From Lucinisca nassula (lineage: Eukaryota; Mollusca; Bivalvia; Lucinida; Lucinidae), in contig OY757021.1 of the NCBI GenBank assembly GCA_963580285.1, forward strand, positions 97,950,149 through 98,014,148: 64,000 nt of DNA, in the 5' to 3' direction. Numbering within the stretch: position 1 is the stretch's first letter; every line of letters begins with the position of its first letter. Shown piece after piece: positions 1 to 10,581 of the stretch. Made by a program: the position numbers and the translations under genes. Below the pieces are notes generated by a model, which had not been told where the DNA came from, ran no database searches, and saw nothing but the letters and a program-made list of their open reading frames with translations.

Positions 1-440
1 TCATATTTCACATGTGCACTCCTTGTCACAAGACCTTTATAGTGATACCATAATTTTTGACCTCGTAACCTTGACCTTGATGTTTGACCTACTTTTTAAA
101 AACTTTAACATTGGCCATAACTTTCGATTGGTAAGTGGTAGGGCTTTCATATTTCACATGTGCATTTCTTGTCACAAGACCTTTCTAGTGGTATCATAAT
201 TTGTGACCTCGTAACCTTGACCTTGACGTTTGACCTACTTTTTAAAAACTTTAATATTTGCCATAACTTTCGATTGGTAAGTGATAGGGCTTTCATATTT
301 CACATGTGCATACTATGTCACAAGACCTTTTTTACAATCCCATAAGTTTTGGCCTTGTGACCTTGACCTACTTTTTTAATACTTGAACATTGGCCATACC
401 TTTCGATTACTTAGTGATACTGCTTTCATATTTAACATGC
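1..440. repeat. Tandem repeat, unit about 146 bp, three copies
   Basis: A unit containing the phrases ttcatatttcacatgtgca and cttgtcacaagacctt recurs with a 146-bp step. The third copy is shorter and diverged, and the array runs off the left edge of the window. The same phrases appear in the 6.8-8.2 kb and 32.8-33.0 kb arrays, so this is one dispersed minisatellite family. The short open frames here are repeat translations, not genes. Confidence 0.85.
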
Positions 441-1251
441 GCTGTCCGGGGGCATCAGCGTTTCACAAACACATCTTTTTTTTTTTTGTCACTGGGTCTC
501 TGTGCCTATGGACAATGTGTACATGTATATAATTTCCCATAGGTCTAAAGTGGGGCCACTCACTTATGAACGTTTGGCTTGCATTATCACCTTTATTTGT
601 ATAAATAGGGGAATAATCCCGAGGTAACAGTGTAAACATTGAAATTGGATAAGCTATGGAAGACAGAGAGCATCATAGTTTTAGAACATTTCAAAAGTCC
701 ATTCAAAATTAAATCAGAGACACAATCATAGCCAAAATTTAATGGAGTACTCCTGATTTCTATTGTTCATTTTATTTTTTCCTGTCTTTAAAATGATTCT
801 TTCGTTCAAGAACCTGGTAAGCCCTACTTTCTTCTTTATAAAAAAGAACCTGGGCTTTCAAGATTATATCTTATTATTACATCTTGCTGATACTGAATAT
901 ATTACTCTTTGTCCATAAACCTCACGAAAATATCCGGCAACAGACAGATGATGAAATAATCTTAAAATCTGGCCAGCAATAACTTGTGTTCAGAATATGC
1001 AGATGAAATGACAAGCAATAATCAGTGAGACTGCAGAAGTCTAAACTTGTTATTACGCAAACATACCTGTGCAAAATATTGTAAATTTAAAAGGTATGAA
1101 AAGAATTTTTTTAAAAAATCAGACTATTGTGTTGTATTTTCTTTATTTCTGCTCAAAGAATAGATTGAGAGCTCAGTGAAATTCTGTTCACTGATCGTTC
1201 CAAGGCGGTTCTTCTTTGTTATGGTTTGTCTTGTGTGTGTATTGCTTGCAT
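441..1251. other. AT-rich stretch with nothing recognised
   Basis: I see no coding pattern, no RNA gene and no clear repeat border here. It contains a T-run near 475-487. It is presumably intronic or intergenic sequence upstream of the arylsulfatase exons. Confidence 0.5.
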
Positions 1252-1530
1252 CATTAAGCTAACACACCCGTGCGACATAGTGCATTTTTCACATTATCAA
1301 AATGGCTACTTTTCTGATGAAAATCAGTGATATTTTTCTTATTTATACTAAAAACATAGGTTGTGGGTGCTCGTTAGAACCGCCTCATTGAGGCGGTTCT
1401 AACGAGTACCCACAACCTATGTCTTGGAGGAGAAATAAGGAAAATAATGTATACCCCCGTAAACCCCAATTTTCTCTATATAAAGTGGGGTTTAAGGGGG
1501 TGTTCATTTCACGGACGTGTTAGCGTGATG
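1252..1530 (+). mobile_element. MITE family B, copy 1
   Basis: The copy begins with cattaagctaacacacccg and ends with a gtgttagcgtgatg-type terminus, the inverted terminal pattern of this family. A perfect core hairpin (gaaccgcctcattgaggcgg) sits in the middle at about 1378-1400, flanked by matching arms that read gtgggtgctcgttag and the reverse. There is no open reading frame. The next copy (1733-2012) is in the opposite orientation. Confidence 0.8.
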
Positions 1531-1535
1531 TCTTT

Positions 1536-1725
1536 TTGTTTTGGATAGCCAATTGGTCATTTTGTTGGAACGTAACTGACCTTTTGGCTATTTGCTATTG
1601 ATGTTTCCATTAGGATCAAGTTATTTCATGTTTGTGTTTCTTTCCCTTAGGTGTCTCTGATAGGAGCTGTGGGATTATTGTATCGATTCCTGATCATTGC
1701 CTTCACTTCTATTTCTGGTTTAACT
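1536..1725 (-). repeat. Family M repeat fragment (reverse orientation)
   Basis: Phrases such as gatgtttccattaggatc, tgtgtttctttccctta and tcgattcctgatcattgcc are the reverse complement of the repeat at 7200-7485 and 61458-61704. Other fragments lie at 32520-32665, 36455-36490 and 56155-56310. It forms the spacer between two inverted MITE copies. Confidence 0.65.
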
Positions 1726-1732
1726 TGTATCA

Positions 1733-2012
1733 CATCACGTGAACAAGTCCGTGAAATAAACACCCCCCTAAACCCCACTTTATATAGAGGAAACTGGGGT
1801 TTAAGGGGGTTAACATTATTTTTCTTATTTTTACTCCAAGACATAGGTTGTGGGTACTCGTTAGAACCGCCTCAATGAGGCGGTTCTAACGAGCACCCAC
1901 AGCCTATGTTTGTAGTATTTATAAGAAAAATATCACACATTTTCATCAGAAAAGTAGCCATTTTGGAGATGTTAACAAATGTACTATGTCATACGGGCGT
2001 GTTTTCGTAATG
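1733..2012 (-). mobile_element. MITE family B, copy 2 (inverted relative to copy 1)
   Basis: It starts with catcacgtgaacaagtccg and ends with cgggcgtgttttcgtaatg. The same core hairpin is at about 1865-1887. Together with 1252-1530 it makes a roughly 280-bp inverted repeat with a 200-bp spacer, a potentially large cruciform. It is non-coding. Confidence 0.8.
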
Positions 2013-2155
2013 TAAAGGCGTTTTTACTGAGTACCCACAATCTATCTCCTATAATGTTTAAGAGCAGAGATAATAAAAACGCATGCAATACTTAATCCTG
2101 CAAACCCAATATTTTCCTATATAAAGTGGAAAGTAGGGTTTATCAGGGTCTTTAA
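2013..2155. mobile_element. MITE family B, degraded fragment
   Basis: It contains the family phrases gagtacccacaatctat and ctatataaagtgg and a diverged middle, without clear termini. It lies directly against copy 2. Confidence 0.5.
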
Positions 2156-2480
2156 CGCACATGCATGATACAGTATCAATGGGTTTGCGTTGATGTTTAT
2201 TTCCTGCCGAACAAATTGTATATGCATGATGCCATACAAGAAATAAACAAAGGCGCTTTTAAAAGATTAAATTTAAATTGCACAACAGACTTAAGATGCT
2301 AAGATGTCCCTGTTTTGGGACAAAATTAACATATATCAAGCAACTTCACCTTGAAAAAGACCCCGAACGGAGTCCGAATATTTTTGGAGGCCCCAATCTG
2401 AGTCATTTGTGGGCCGATCAGGGACATGGGAGTTTTTGACAAAAAATGTTAATCAAATTTGATGATCAATAGCTTTTTAT

Positions 2481-2826
2481 CATATGACGTCGCGTCTGAG
2501 AGTGTAAAAACACCATGCACTATTTTCGATAATCCACAAGTGGATTAAATATGCAAATTAGCTAGATACGTCCCGTAAAGTTACATGTACGACGTCCTTA
2601 ACGACGTTACGTTTACTAATGGCGGAATATTGACATTTTTGTAAACAACCGTAAATAAAATGCGTTTTAAATGTCATATGATAAATAGAATCATGCATTC
2701 GTGCTCATGTATTATTGAATTTATTAAACTCGTTGAGGAAATGGGATAAAATGCTCGGCAAAGCCCCGCATTTTATCGCTTTTCCTCAACTCGTTTAATA
2801 AATTCAATAATACATGAGCACTCGTT
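2481..2826 (+). mobile_element. Foldback element family D, copy 1
   Basis: The element starts at catatgacgtcgcgtctgag and ends in a near-perfect palindrome at 2701-2823 built around attaaactcgttgaggaaa and its complement. Copies lie at 29142-29490, 36583-36941 and, reversed, at 56783-57162. No open reading frame is conserved between copies. Confidence 0.8.
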
Positions 2827-3084
2827 TAAAACCCCTAATTAACAAAGGCATTTAAAAAATGGTAAACGGTAAAAACCTAGACTTTCATATCTTTTAAAAG
2901 TTGGAGTTTTCATCTATTTGACAGAATAAGTAACTTTTTGCATAGACTCAATTCTGTGAACCAACCCAAAAATGGCCATTTTAGCCCCCGATCGGGGTAC
3001 ATGTTACTAAAAATGGAAACAAAATGCAGCAGGTAAAAGGGGATTCCCCTGACTCCGATCGGGGGTTCTCTTCTACTGCCCCGA

Positions 3085-3495
3085 GACACTTTGGTTTTAC
3101 ATAGACTTATATAGGAAAACCTTTATAAATCTTCTTCTCTGAAACTGCAAGGCCCAGGTCTTTGATATTTGGTATGGAGCTTCATCGAGTGGACCTCTAT
3201 CAAGATGTTCAAATTATAGCCATCTGGCCACAAATGTCCCCGCCCCGGGGCCCTTTGGTTTTACATAGACTTATAGATAATCTTTGAAAATCTTCTTCTC
3301 TGAAACAGCATTGCCCAGGTCTTTGATATTTGGTTGTGAAGCTTCATCTAGTGGACCTCTATCAAGATTGTTCAAATTATAGCCTTTGTTGATATTTGGT
3401 ATGAAGCTTCACCTTTTAAGGCCTCCATCAACATTATGCACATTATAGCCCTGGGGTCAATAATGGCCCTCCCCGGGACAAACTTGTTACTCTAT
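3085..3495. repeat. Tandem repeat with unit about 160 bp, three degenerate copies
   Basis: Repeated phrases are ggttttacatagacttata, aatcttcttctctgaaa, ggtctttgatatttgg and gtggacctctatcaag. The same family reappears degenerately at 62640-63800. Confidence 0.75.
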
Positions 3496-3529
3496 GGATC
3501 AGGTGAACGATCAGGGCCATCATGGCCGT

Positions 3530-3595
3530 TTTGTTTTGTTTTTTTTTTTGTTGTTGTTTTTATTGTTGTTGTTTTATTGTTGTTGTTTATATTTT
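3530..3595. repeat. Low-complexity TTG/TTT-rich tract
   Basis: Tract of (tgttgttt)-like sequence just before the hairpin head of the next repeat module. Confidence 0.8.
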
Positions 3596-4850
3596 TGTCG
3601 CACCTGCTTTAGCAGGAAGACATAGGCGTGCAAGTTTCCGTCCGTCCGTCCGTTCGTCCGTCCGTCCTTCCGTCCGTCCGTCCGTCCGTCCGTTCGTTCG
3701 TCCGTTCGGTTGTCCGTCCGTCTTTCCGTCAACATTTTACACTTGGTGTCTTGTCATCGCAACTCTTACAGTTTCATACCGATTATTTTGAAACTCTGCG
3801 TGTGCTTTTTCCATGGCATGAGGATGGGCATGTGGTTTAGACTTTATCGTCCGATCAAATTTTGTCACTTTTTTCCACATTGTGAACTTAGTCATTTTTA
3901 ACCTACAATTGGTATATGATAGGTACCTCTTGTCATCGCAACTCCTCTTACAGTTTTATACCGATCATTTTGAAACTTTGCGTGTGCTTTCGCCATGGTT
4001 TGAGGATGTGCATGTGCTTTCGACATAATTTTCAGAATATATTTTTTCACTTTTTGCACATTATGAACTTAGCCATTTTTATGTTTTTGTTATTACAATA
4101 GGTACCTCCTGTCATCGCAACTCCTCTTACAGTTTTATATTGATCATTTTGAAACTTTGTGTGTGTTTTTGCTATGGTATGAGGATGTGCATGTGGTTTG
4201 GACTTTAACTTCGGATCAATTTTTATCACTTTTGCCACATTGTGAACTTAGTCATTTTTAACCTTCAATTGATATATGATAGGTACCTCTTGTCATCGCA
4301 ACTCCGCTTACAGTTTTATACCAATCATTTTGAAACTTTGCATGTGCTTTTGTCATGGTATGAGGATTTGCATGTGATGTCGACATAATTCTCAGAATAT
4401 TTTTTTTTGCTTTTGCGCATTGTGAACTTAGTCATTTTAAGCTTAAATTGATATACAGGAGGTACGTCGTTGTCACCCCAACTCCTCTTACAGTTTTAAT
4501 ACTAATCATTTTGAAACTTCGCATGTGTTTTTGCCATGACATGAGGCCCTGCATGTGGTTTGGACTTAATCTTCGGATCAATTTTTGGCACTTTTTCCAC
4601 ATTGTGAACTTAGTCATTGTTAACCTTCAGTCGATATATTGTTAACCTTCAGTTGATATATGATAGGTACCTCGTCATCGCAACTCCTCTTACAGTATTA
4701 TACTAATCAATTTGAAACTTAGTTTGTGTTTTCTCCATGATATGAGGATGTTCATATGCTTTGGATATAATTCTTGGATCATTTTAGTACATTTTATCAC
4801 ATTGTGAAATTAGTCAGTTTTATATTTCTAATATATAGGCTATGGATTCT
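3596..4850 (+). repeat. Hairpin head, GTCCGTCC microsatellite and about 180-bp minisatellite array
   Basis: The module opens with the short palindrome cctgctttagcagg, continues with a GTCC/GTTC microsatellite at about 3640-3732, then six units of about 180 bp. Each unit carries cttgtcatcgcaactc, cattttgaaactttgc and acattgtgaacttagtcat. Hairpin, microsatellite, then tandem array is an architecture that recurs at 24.2, 38.1, 44.3, 45.8, 49.7 and 52.4 kb. Frames rich in Ser-Val-Arg-Pro here are microsatellite translations. Confidence 0.85.
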
Positions 4851-5755
4851 TCTCAAAGCCCTATATTCATCTCTTTTGCCTTAAATAAACTTTTATTTTT
4901 TGTGTTGGGCAGGTGGGGAGCAGGTGCGACATCAACTTCACCGAAGTTGAATTTCTGGTGTTGTTGACGTGTTGTTTTTGAAGTAGTCAAATCTAAGCAC
5001 ATGTTTCCTCTGTGCATTTTCAAGCAGTATTTAAACAAGTTCATGTGCATTGCAGTTAGAACCAATGACAATTCTACTCGTTGTTCATGTTTTTGCGCCA
5101 CTTTCCTAACAATCTCTTTTGTGCTTGTTCTAACCCTCATACTCTGTGATGGCTCTTTAACGACTCAATCACCATAAGAATATTATAAGAATCTTATATG
5201 GGTGTGAGGGGTGGATAGAAAAATCCGTCCGAAGGGTCACTGTCCGGATTCACGAGGCTTGCCGATTGATGCCGGACAGTGATCCCGAGGGACGGATTTC
5301 TCTATCCACCCCTCACACCCATATAGGATTCTTTTTCTTGAAAACCTTCCATTTCTCAGCGCACATGTTTAATGCTGCAGTCACTAAGGTTACCGACGTC
5401 CGCCATATTGTGATGACACTACCGGAATTTTTAATGACGTCACGTAACGTGCTGTGGCGTAGACCTTAATGACGGCGCATGCGAGGTCGTATTCAACTTG
5501 TGCATTAATCACACACGCGAGAATATTCGATTTTGGGTAAGAACACCAGGGTTGAAACAGAATTTCCATCCCAAGCTAAAACTATGCATTTCCTTATCTG
5601 ATTGGCAAGAAGTAAGCTGATTAGAATTGCTAAAGACGAGAACACAATCGAAAGTTTAGAGTAGATATTAACACTCTAAATGTCTTTGAGCAAAGTAGGG
5701 ATTATCGCGGATTCATTAAGTTTTCTCAAGTTGATAAAAAAAATGGTGGTTGCAG
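4851..5755. other. Unassigned stretch upstream of arylsulfatase exon 1
   Basis: It includes an inverted repeat around 5190-5330 (atatgggtgtgaggggtgga and its complement; arms also share aaatccgtccgaaggg). I see no upstream arylsulfatase exon here. The preceding exon must lie outside the window or be too short for me to recognise. Confidence 0.5.
5190..5335. repeat. Inverted repeat, possible foldback element
   Basis: The left arm near 5197-5243 (tgtgaggggtggatagaaaa, gtccgaagggtcactgtccg) pairs with the right arm near 5275-5325 (ccggacagtgatcccgaggg, ctatccacccctcaca). The loop is about 30 nt. Confidence 0.7.
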
Positions 5756-5853
5756 GTATGGTATCAGCCCTAGATGAAGCCGTGGGGAATATCACTGATG
5801 CTTTACAAAAGAGAGGATTCATGAAAAATGCTCTGATAGTTTTTACAACTGAT
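5756..5853 (+). CDS. ARSB-like: Arylsulfatase B-like, internal exon (first seen)
   Basis: A 98-nt exon bounded by the acceptor tggttgcag (AG at 5754-5755) and the donor gtgagt at 5854. Its first two bases, GT, complete a codon begun in the previous exon; a G there would give Gly, as in the Tyr-Ala-Gly-Met-Val run of ARSB. It then encodes MVSALDEAVGNITDALQKRG and ends LIVFTTD. The motif MVSxxDEAVGNIT is highly characteristic of arylsulfatase B, I and J. The last codon (5851-5853) is the Asp of the metal-binding Asp-Asn pair, whose Asn is the first codon of the next exon 25.5 kb away. No MITE of family B is clearly present just upstream of this exon, unlike the others. The preceding exon was not found. 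Confidence 0.88.
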
Positions 5854-6368
5854 GTGAGTATTTAAACTTTTCGTATTAAAATATAAAAAACCTTGCGACG
5901 AGAAACCCCTATTCGATGGTTGCGACCAGGTCACGAGGTTATAAAACTTTTTTCATGCTCAGCTGAACTGAGCGTAAAATTTGTCTTGGTCATAAAGTTT
6001 AAAATGCCATCATTTGTTGACATTTTGACATTTATGAGCAGGACAAGCATTGTTTTCTGATTTTAGCAAGAAAATTACCGGATTCGTTTGTAATATCTAT
6101 ACTATGAGCATTACAAATTTCTTGCTCAGTGGAGTTGAGCATGTAAAAGTTGAATAATCTTGGGGTAAGGTCAGCCATAAATCGGTCTACTCAGCTACAC
6201 AATCAAACAAGAGAATTGAAAGTTTAAACGTGGAAACTAGAGGTTTTGTGTTACCCAAGCAGCGAACGAAAAGGTGGTAAAACGACATGGATCATATCTA
6301 TGTTTACAACGCACCTGAAGACATACATTTGGACGCTTTCGGCCTTTCTTCATAAAAGTTACGATTTT

Positions 6369-7092
6369 TTAGCTCACCTGACCGAAGGTCATGGTGAGTT
6401 TTTGTGACTGTGAGATGTTGTGCGTGCATTAACTTTTTTTTTGTGAAAACTCTAGAGGCCACATTTTTAGACCAATCATCATCAAACGTGTCCAGAATAA
6501 TTATCATGACAATATCTCGTTCAGGTTAAATTATGGGTCATGTCGATCAGAAAGTAGGTCAAACCATAGAAAAACCTTGTGAACACTCTAGATGCCACAG
6601 TTTTGGTTCGTACATTATCAAATTTTTTCAGAATGATAATCTTGACAATATCTTGGTCAGTTCGATTATGGGTCATGTCAGGTCAGAAAATAGGTCAAAT
6701 CAAAGAAAAACTTTGGGAACACTCTAGAGCAAAAGTTTTGGTCCAGTCCTCTTCAAACTTCCTCGGAAAGATCATCTTAACAATATTTCAGTCACTGTCG
6801 GGTTCAAAAGTATTTTCATAACTTTGGCGCTGTTTAAGATAGAGCCTTCATATTTGGCATGTATGTTCCTTGCGACAATGGCTTCTCGCGCATATAAAAC
6901 ATTTTGACCTGTGACCTTGACCTGTGAACTACTATATAATAACTTTTTAACCATTTGAGATAGAGCCTTCATATATGGCATGTAGGTTTCTTGTGACAAG
7001 GGCTTCTCACTCGTACAAAACATTTTGACCTGTGACCTTGACCTGTGACCTTCTAAATCATAACTCTTGACCATTTGAGATGAGATATAGCG
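6369..7092 (+). repeat. Hairpin-headed minisatellite module
   Basis: The head agctcacctgaccgaaggtc, then tcatggtgag, can fold back. Three units of about 133 bp follow at 6510-6770 (tatgggtcatgtcgatcag, aacactctaga phrases). Then come units of about 127 bp at 6830-7090 (agatagagccttcatat, ttgacctgtgaccttgacc). The second unit type is shared with 7690-8250 and, reversed, with 32760-33040. Confidence 0.75.
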
Positions 7093-7095
7093 CTC

Positions 7096-7680
7096 GCTCA
7101 TCGGAACTAGAAGAAATAGATGGGCTGCATGATGCTTTCATGCAGAGCGGAAGGCGACCGCACACAAGTACTGGTAAATTGCTTACAGGATCTAAGTAGA
7201 TGTAAAACAAAGATCAGGAATTGATACAATTAACTTACTCCACCCATAAAAGACACCAAAGGGAAAGAAATACAAACATTAAGCGACCAGACCATAATGG
7301 AAACCTAAACAAAGGACAGTTACTTTCCCACAAAATGGCCATATGGCCATCCAAAACCAAAAGACACAAGTGATACACACAGCAAGTAACAAACAACAAC
7401 ATAAATAAATCGCCACAGAAGAGCCGCCTTGGAACGGTCAGTGGAAGATTTCCACTGGGGGGGCTTAAATCGATTTTACGCCTGCCCAGGCAAAGCCGTG
7501 CGAGTTGGACCGTCCATGCCTATAAACCCTATTGGTTTCCTTGCGCGACAGGGCTTGAGATGTCATTTCATCTCAGTGTCGATTCAAAGTCCCACAGAAT
7601 TGGAAGCAACGTCTCCAAAATGACCTATACAGTGTTGACGGAGACGTTAAACCTCAAATCAATTAATGCAAAAAAAAATC
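7096..7680 (+). mobile_element. SINE family A, copy 1, split by a family M element
   Basis: The 5' half (aagaaatagatgggctgcat up to ggatctaag, ending about 7184) and the 3' half (cctgcccagg from about 7488 to gacgttaaacctcaaatc) are contiguous in the other copies. Here about 300 bp of family M lie between them. The 3' tail is A-rich. Confidence 0.8.
7190..7487 (+). mobile_element. Family M element inserted in a SINE
   Basis: It begins near gtaaaacaaagatcaggaat and ends with cttaaatcgattttacg. The 61458-61704 copy has the same borders with an internal deletion. The ends carry a short gtaaaa/ttttac inverted match. I see no clear target duplication in the interrupted SINE. The superfamily is not recognised. 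Confidence 0.65.
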
Positions 7681-7689
7681 AATTGAACA

Positions 7690-8260
7690 TTTGAGATAGA
7701 GCTTTCATATTTACAATGTACAAGGGATTCCAGACCATACAAAAGGTTTGACATGTGACCTAATTTAGCATAACTTTTGTACCGTTTAAGGTTGAGCCGC
7801 CATATTTGTTTTTGTATCGGGTTTGAACGACCCAGTCAACTCTATTTGGGTCATTTTTCAGCCGGTAAGTTTACCTATCCACACTTTTTCTGGACAGGCT
7901 TATACGTAAGCTGTTAACAAGTACAGTGTACATTTTTCTCCAGAAACTGACAACTGTCCTTCTTGAATTTTTCGGAAGGGAGAGAATGGCCGTAGAAAAC
8001 ATTTCATGATGAATCTCGACGAAAGAATACCGCCATATTTAACATATACGTTTCTTGTGATAAGGGCTTCTCGCTCATTTGAAAAATTCTGACCTGTGAC
8101 CTTGACGTTGACCTGTGACCTACTTTATCATAACTTTATAACCGTTTGAGATAGATCCTTCATATTTTGTATATTGGTTTCTCGTGACCATGGCTTCACA
8201 CTCGTACAAAAGTTTGATTTGTGACCTTGAACTGGACCTGTTTACTTGTAAGGCATTCCT
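7690..8260 (+). repeat. Degenerate minisatellite, unit about 127-130 bp
   Basis: It repeats the phrases gagatagagctttcatattt, gacctgtgaccttgac and cataacttt from the 6830-7090 array, with an unrelated stretch at about 7820-8030 between units. Confidence 0.65.
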
Positions 8261-8536
8261 GTATTGTCAAAGGGAACTATTGATTCGTAAGTCTTGCATC
8301 AGACAGATGCCAATCCCCACCCCCCTTGTCGATACAAAGCATTGTAAGTTAGACTAAGTCTGTTAATCTCCGTATGGTACATTAGGACTGGCCCTCATTG
8401 TCCACACAAGGTCCACAGATAGTTACATACACGTCAGCTCTGTATTGGAAATGGGAAAAATAATTTCGAAGGAATGTTCTATGCATGGGTGACCCTCTCA
8501 CAAAGTTGCCCAACATCCTTTCGCTCCATTGAACAT

Positions 8537-8827
8537 CGGCCCCCGCCAATCGGGGCTGGACGAAATATATGGGCTGTATGATGCAGAGCTAAAACCGACC
8601 GCACACAAGTACTGGTAAACTGATTAAAGGATCTAAGCCTGCCCATGCATAGCGGTGCGAGTCGGACCGTCCATGCTTATAAACCCTATTGTTTTTTTTG
8701 GGCAACATGGCTTGTGATGTCATTTCATCTCAATGTCGGGTAAAAGTCCCACAAATTTGGAAGCAATGTCTACAAAATGAACTTTATAGTGTTGACGGGG
8801 ACGTTAAACCTTAAATCAAACAAAAAG
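8537..8827 (+). mobile_element. SINE family A, copy 2, with target duplication
   Basis: A copy flanked by a perfect 10-bp direct repeat, cattgaacat, at 8527-8536 and 8828-8837. It ends gacgttaaaccttaaatcaa followed by acaaaaag. The repeat is evidence of target-primed retroposition. Confidence 0.85.
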
Positions 8828-8861
8828 CATTGAACATGGTAGTCACCAGAAACCCTAAACC

Positions 8862-9011
8862 CTTCTGTTGCTGAATATTCAGTTTAGCCACACCCATTTC
8901 TGTCTATCAACCAATCAAATTAATTGATGTAATTTATTGCTACAAATTCATAAACTGAATACCAAACAGTGAAGATCCTGATCAGATGGCTTCTTCAGAA
9001 GCTCTACCACC
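8862..9011 (+). mobile_element. Family C MITE, truncated copy
   Basis: It contains gttgctgaatattcagttta, ccaatcaaattaattgatgt and the start of the palindrome gatcagatggcttcttcaga. Full copies have inverted ends built on ttaacccttgtcctgctgaa (see 59498-59663). Confidence 0.7.
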
Positions 9012-9890
9012 TTGAAAACACGCCTATGTTTTGTCTCCACCCCCAAGTCTCTACGAGAGTATTCTTGGTAGTATCGTATACTAATGGCCCCTAGCTGCGT
9101 TGTGTTGGAATGTCATGTTTTGGTGTTTTATTTGTTGCTTTTTCTCTTAGTTTGTAGTTAATCCAGCCAATCAGTATGCAATGAGTGACTTCTATCGCGG
9201 GGGATGCTAAAGGAGGTCAATCCTCTTTTACTTCTTAGCTGTCTTAGTTTGTGAAAAGGTGATGCTTTCATCGACGTAGGATGTCGTGTTCTTATAAAAT
9301 CTTAAGTGGGTCAATTGGGACCGGACCGCCATGTTTGCATATCATTATCTCATCCTACGCGAAGGAAGATATCATAGTAAGGATGTATAGGTTGTAATAC
9401 AGTATGGATTAGTTATGTTTATGCTTGGTAGTGTTGTGACCCTCTTATGTTCAGGATCAATGTGTTCAGGCTTATAATGTTTATGCATAGGCGGATCTTC
9501 TTAGTGGTGAAAAGTTGTGTAGTTTGGCAAAGGCGAGTATGAGGCTAACCAGCTATTGTGCAATTTCGCTTTTATTTCATTTTGAACGGTCGGTCTAAAA
9601 GGCTTTTTAAGGGTCTTCCTGTGTCCAAATCCCTATCAAATTTGGTCATTACCGTTATCCCGCCTAATGAATTGTTCTGTACTTGACCTATTCCAGATAT
9701 GTATGCTCCGTTCTGGCAGCTATTGCATACTTCCGGATTTCATCAGGTGGGTGTTCCCAAGGGGGCCTGAACGAGGCGCCCTCCCGGGCACCCCGCTGAT
9801 GACTTCTCGGTAGATGTCCTACACGAGGTATGGTTGGGTTCCCCGTCAAGGATCCCCGTGTACCTGCAACAGAAGTTATGATTAATGTAT
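9012..9890. other. Unassigned sequence
   Basis: No gene or repeat border was recognised. From about 9720 the sequence becomes GC-richer (gggggcctgaacgaggcgcc) and runs into the next two features. Confidence 0.45.
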
Positions 9891-9892
9891 AT

Positions 9893-9942
9893 TGTAGTTA
9901 GGGTTAGGGCAAGGGTTAGGGATAGGGTAAGGGTTACATAAG
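9893..9942 (+). repeat. Short degenerate TTAGGG-like tract
   Basis: It reads tagttagggttagggcaagg followed by gttagggatagggtaagggt. Only four to six degenerate units are present, so it could be an interstitial telomere-like repeat or simple sequence. Confidence 0.6.
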
Positions 9943-9944
9943 CC

Positions 9945-10435
9945 TAGGTTTAGACTTGTATCCCAGATGTGTTACTTTTGCGGAGCACTCCTAAGTGCAA
10001 AGCAAACGAACTGCAACAACAGCGCCCCGCCTCGGCACAACCGCCTCTGGTCCAAGTCATGTAGGGTAGGGTCTGAAAGGGGTGTGAGCCGTGTTGATGT
10101 AACCACTATATAAGCATGTGTGGGTTTTGTGTCCCCCCGCCCCCATGCAACCGAGGACTCCGGGCCGCCGCCCCGGAAACGGCCAGTCCGCCCAAGGTGC
10201 ACCAGCCCGAAGCCCCCAGGTACACGGAGGGACAGAAGTACGAGGATGGGGCCTACATGTATGGGTTGGGTGGCATAAGCAGAACTATTAGATTCTTAGT
10301 AAAAATAATTCATCTGTTCGCGAAAGCGCAGGCCAGAAGCACAAAGCGGTCACGGTCTGATTGGGGCAGGTCCCTCACCTAGGTTGCAACCAACCCATGC
10401 CCCAGCAAGCACGAAATCACGACTGGGCGAAATTT
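9945..10435. other. GC-rich block of unknown nature
   Basis: Noticeably richer in C and G than its surroundings, with runs such as gtccccccgcccccatgcaa. An 88-codon + frame (10116-10382) and a 76-codon minus frame overlap here, and neither resembles a known family. It could be a LINE 5' region or a CpG-rich fragment. Confidence 0.35.
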
Positions 10436-10581
10436 TGATATGAAAAAATTATTTAGATTATTGGAAGCTGTATCTGAAAAAGAAACATGCAGTATTAATG
10501 ATCGCTGCATGAAAGGATTCCAGCGCTGGAAGAGAAATAAACTGAGATTAGTATTATATGTTTCTCTTATACTGCAGCTGT

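Noticed and set aside
3522..3840. Open frames rich in Ser-Val-Arg-Pro
   Set aside because: They are direct translations of the GTCCGTCC microsatellite and change frame with its length.
5680..5755. Start of the arylsulfatase protein at the ATG at 5680
   Set aside because: This stretch reads MSLSKVGIIADSLSFLKLIK, which does not fit the family, and a good acceptor AG lies at 5754-5755. It is intron.
9893..9942. True telomere or chromosome end
   Set aside because: Only a few degenerate units, with ordinary intron sequence on both sides.
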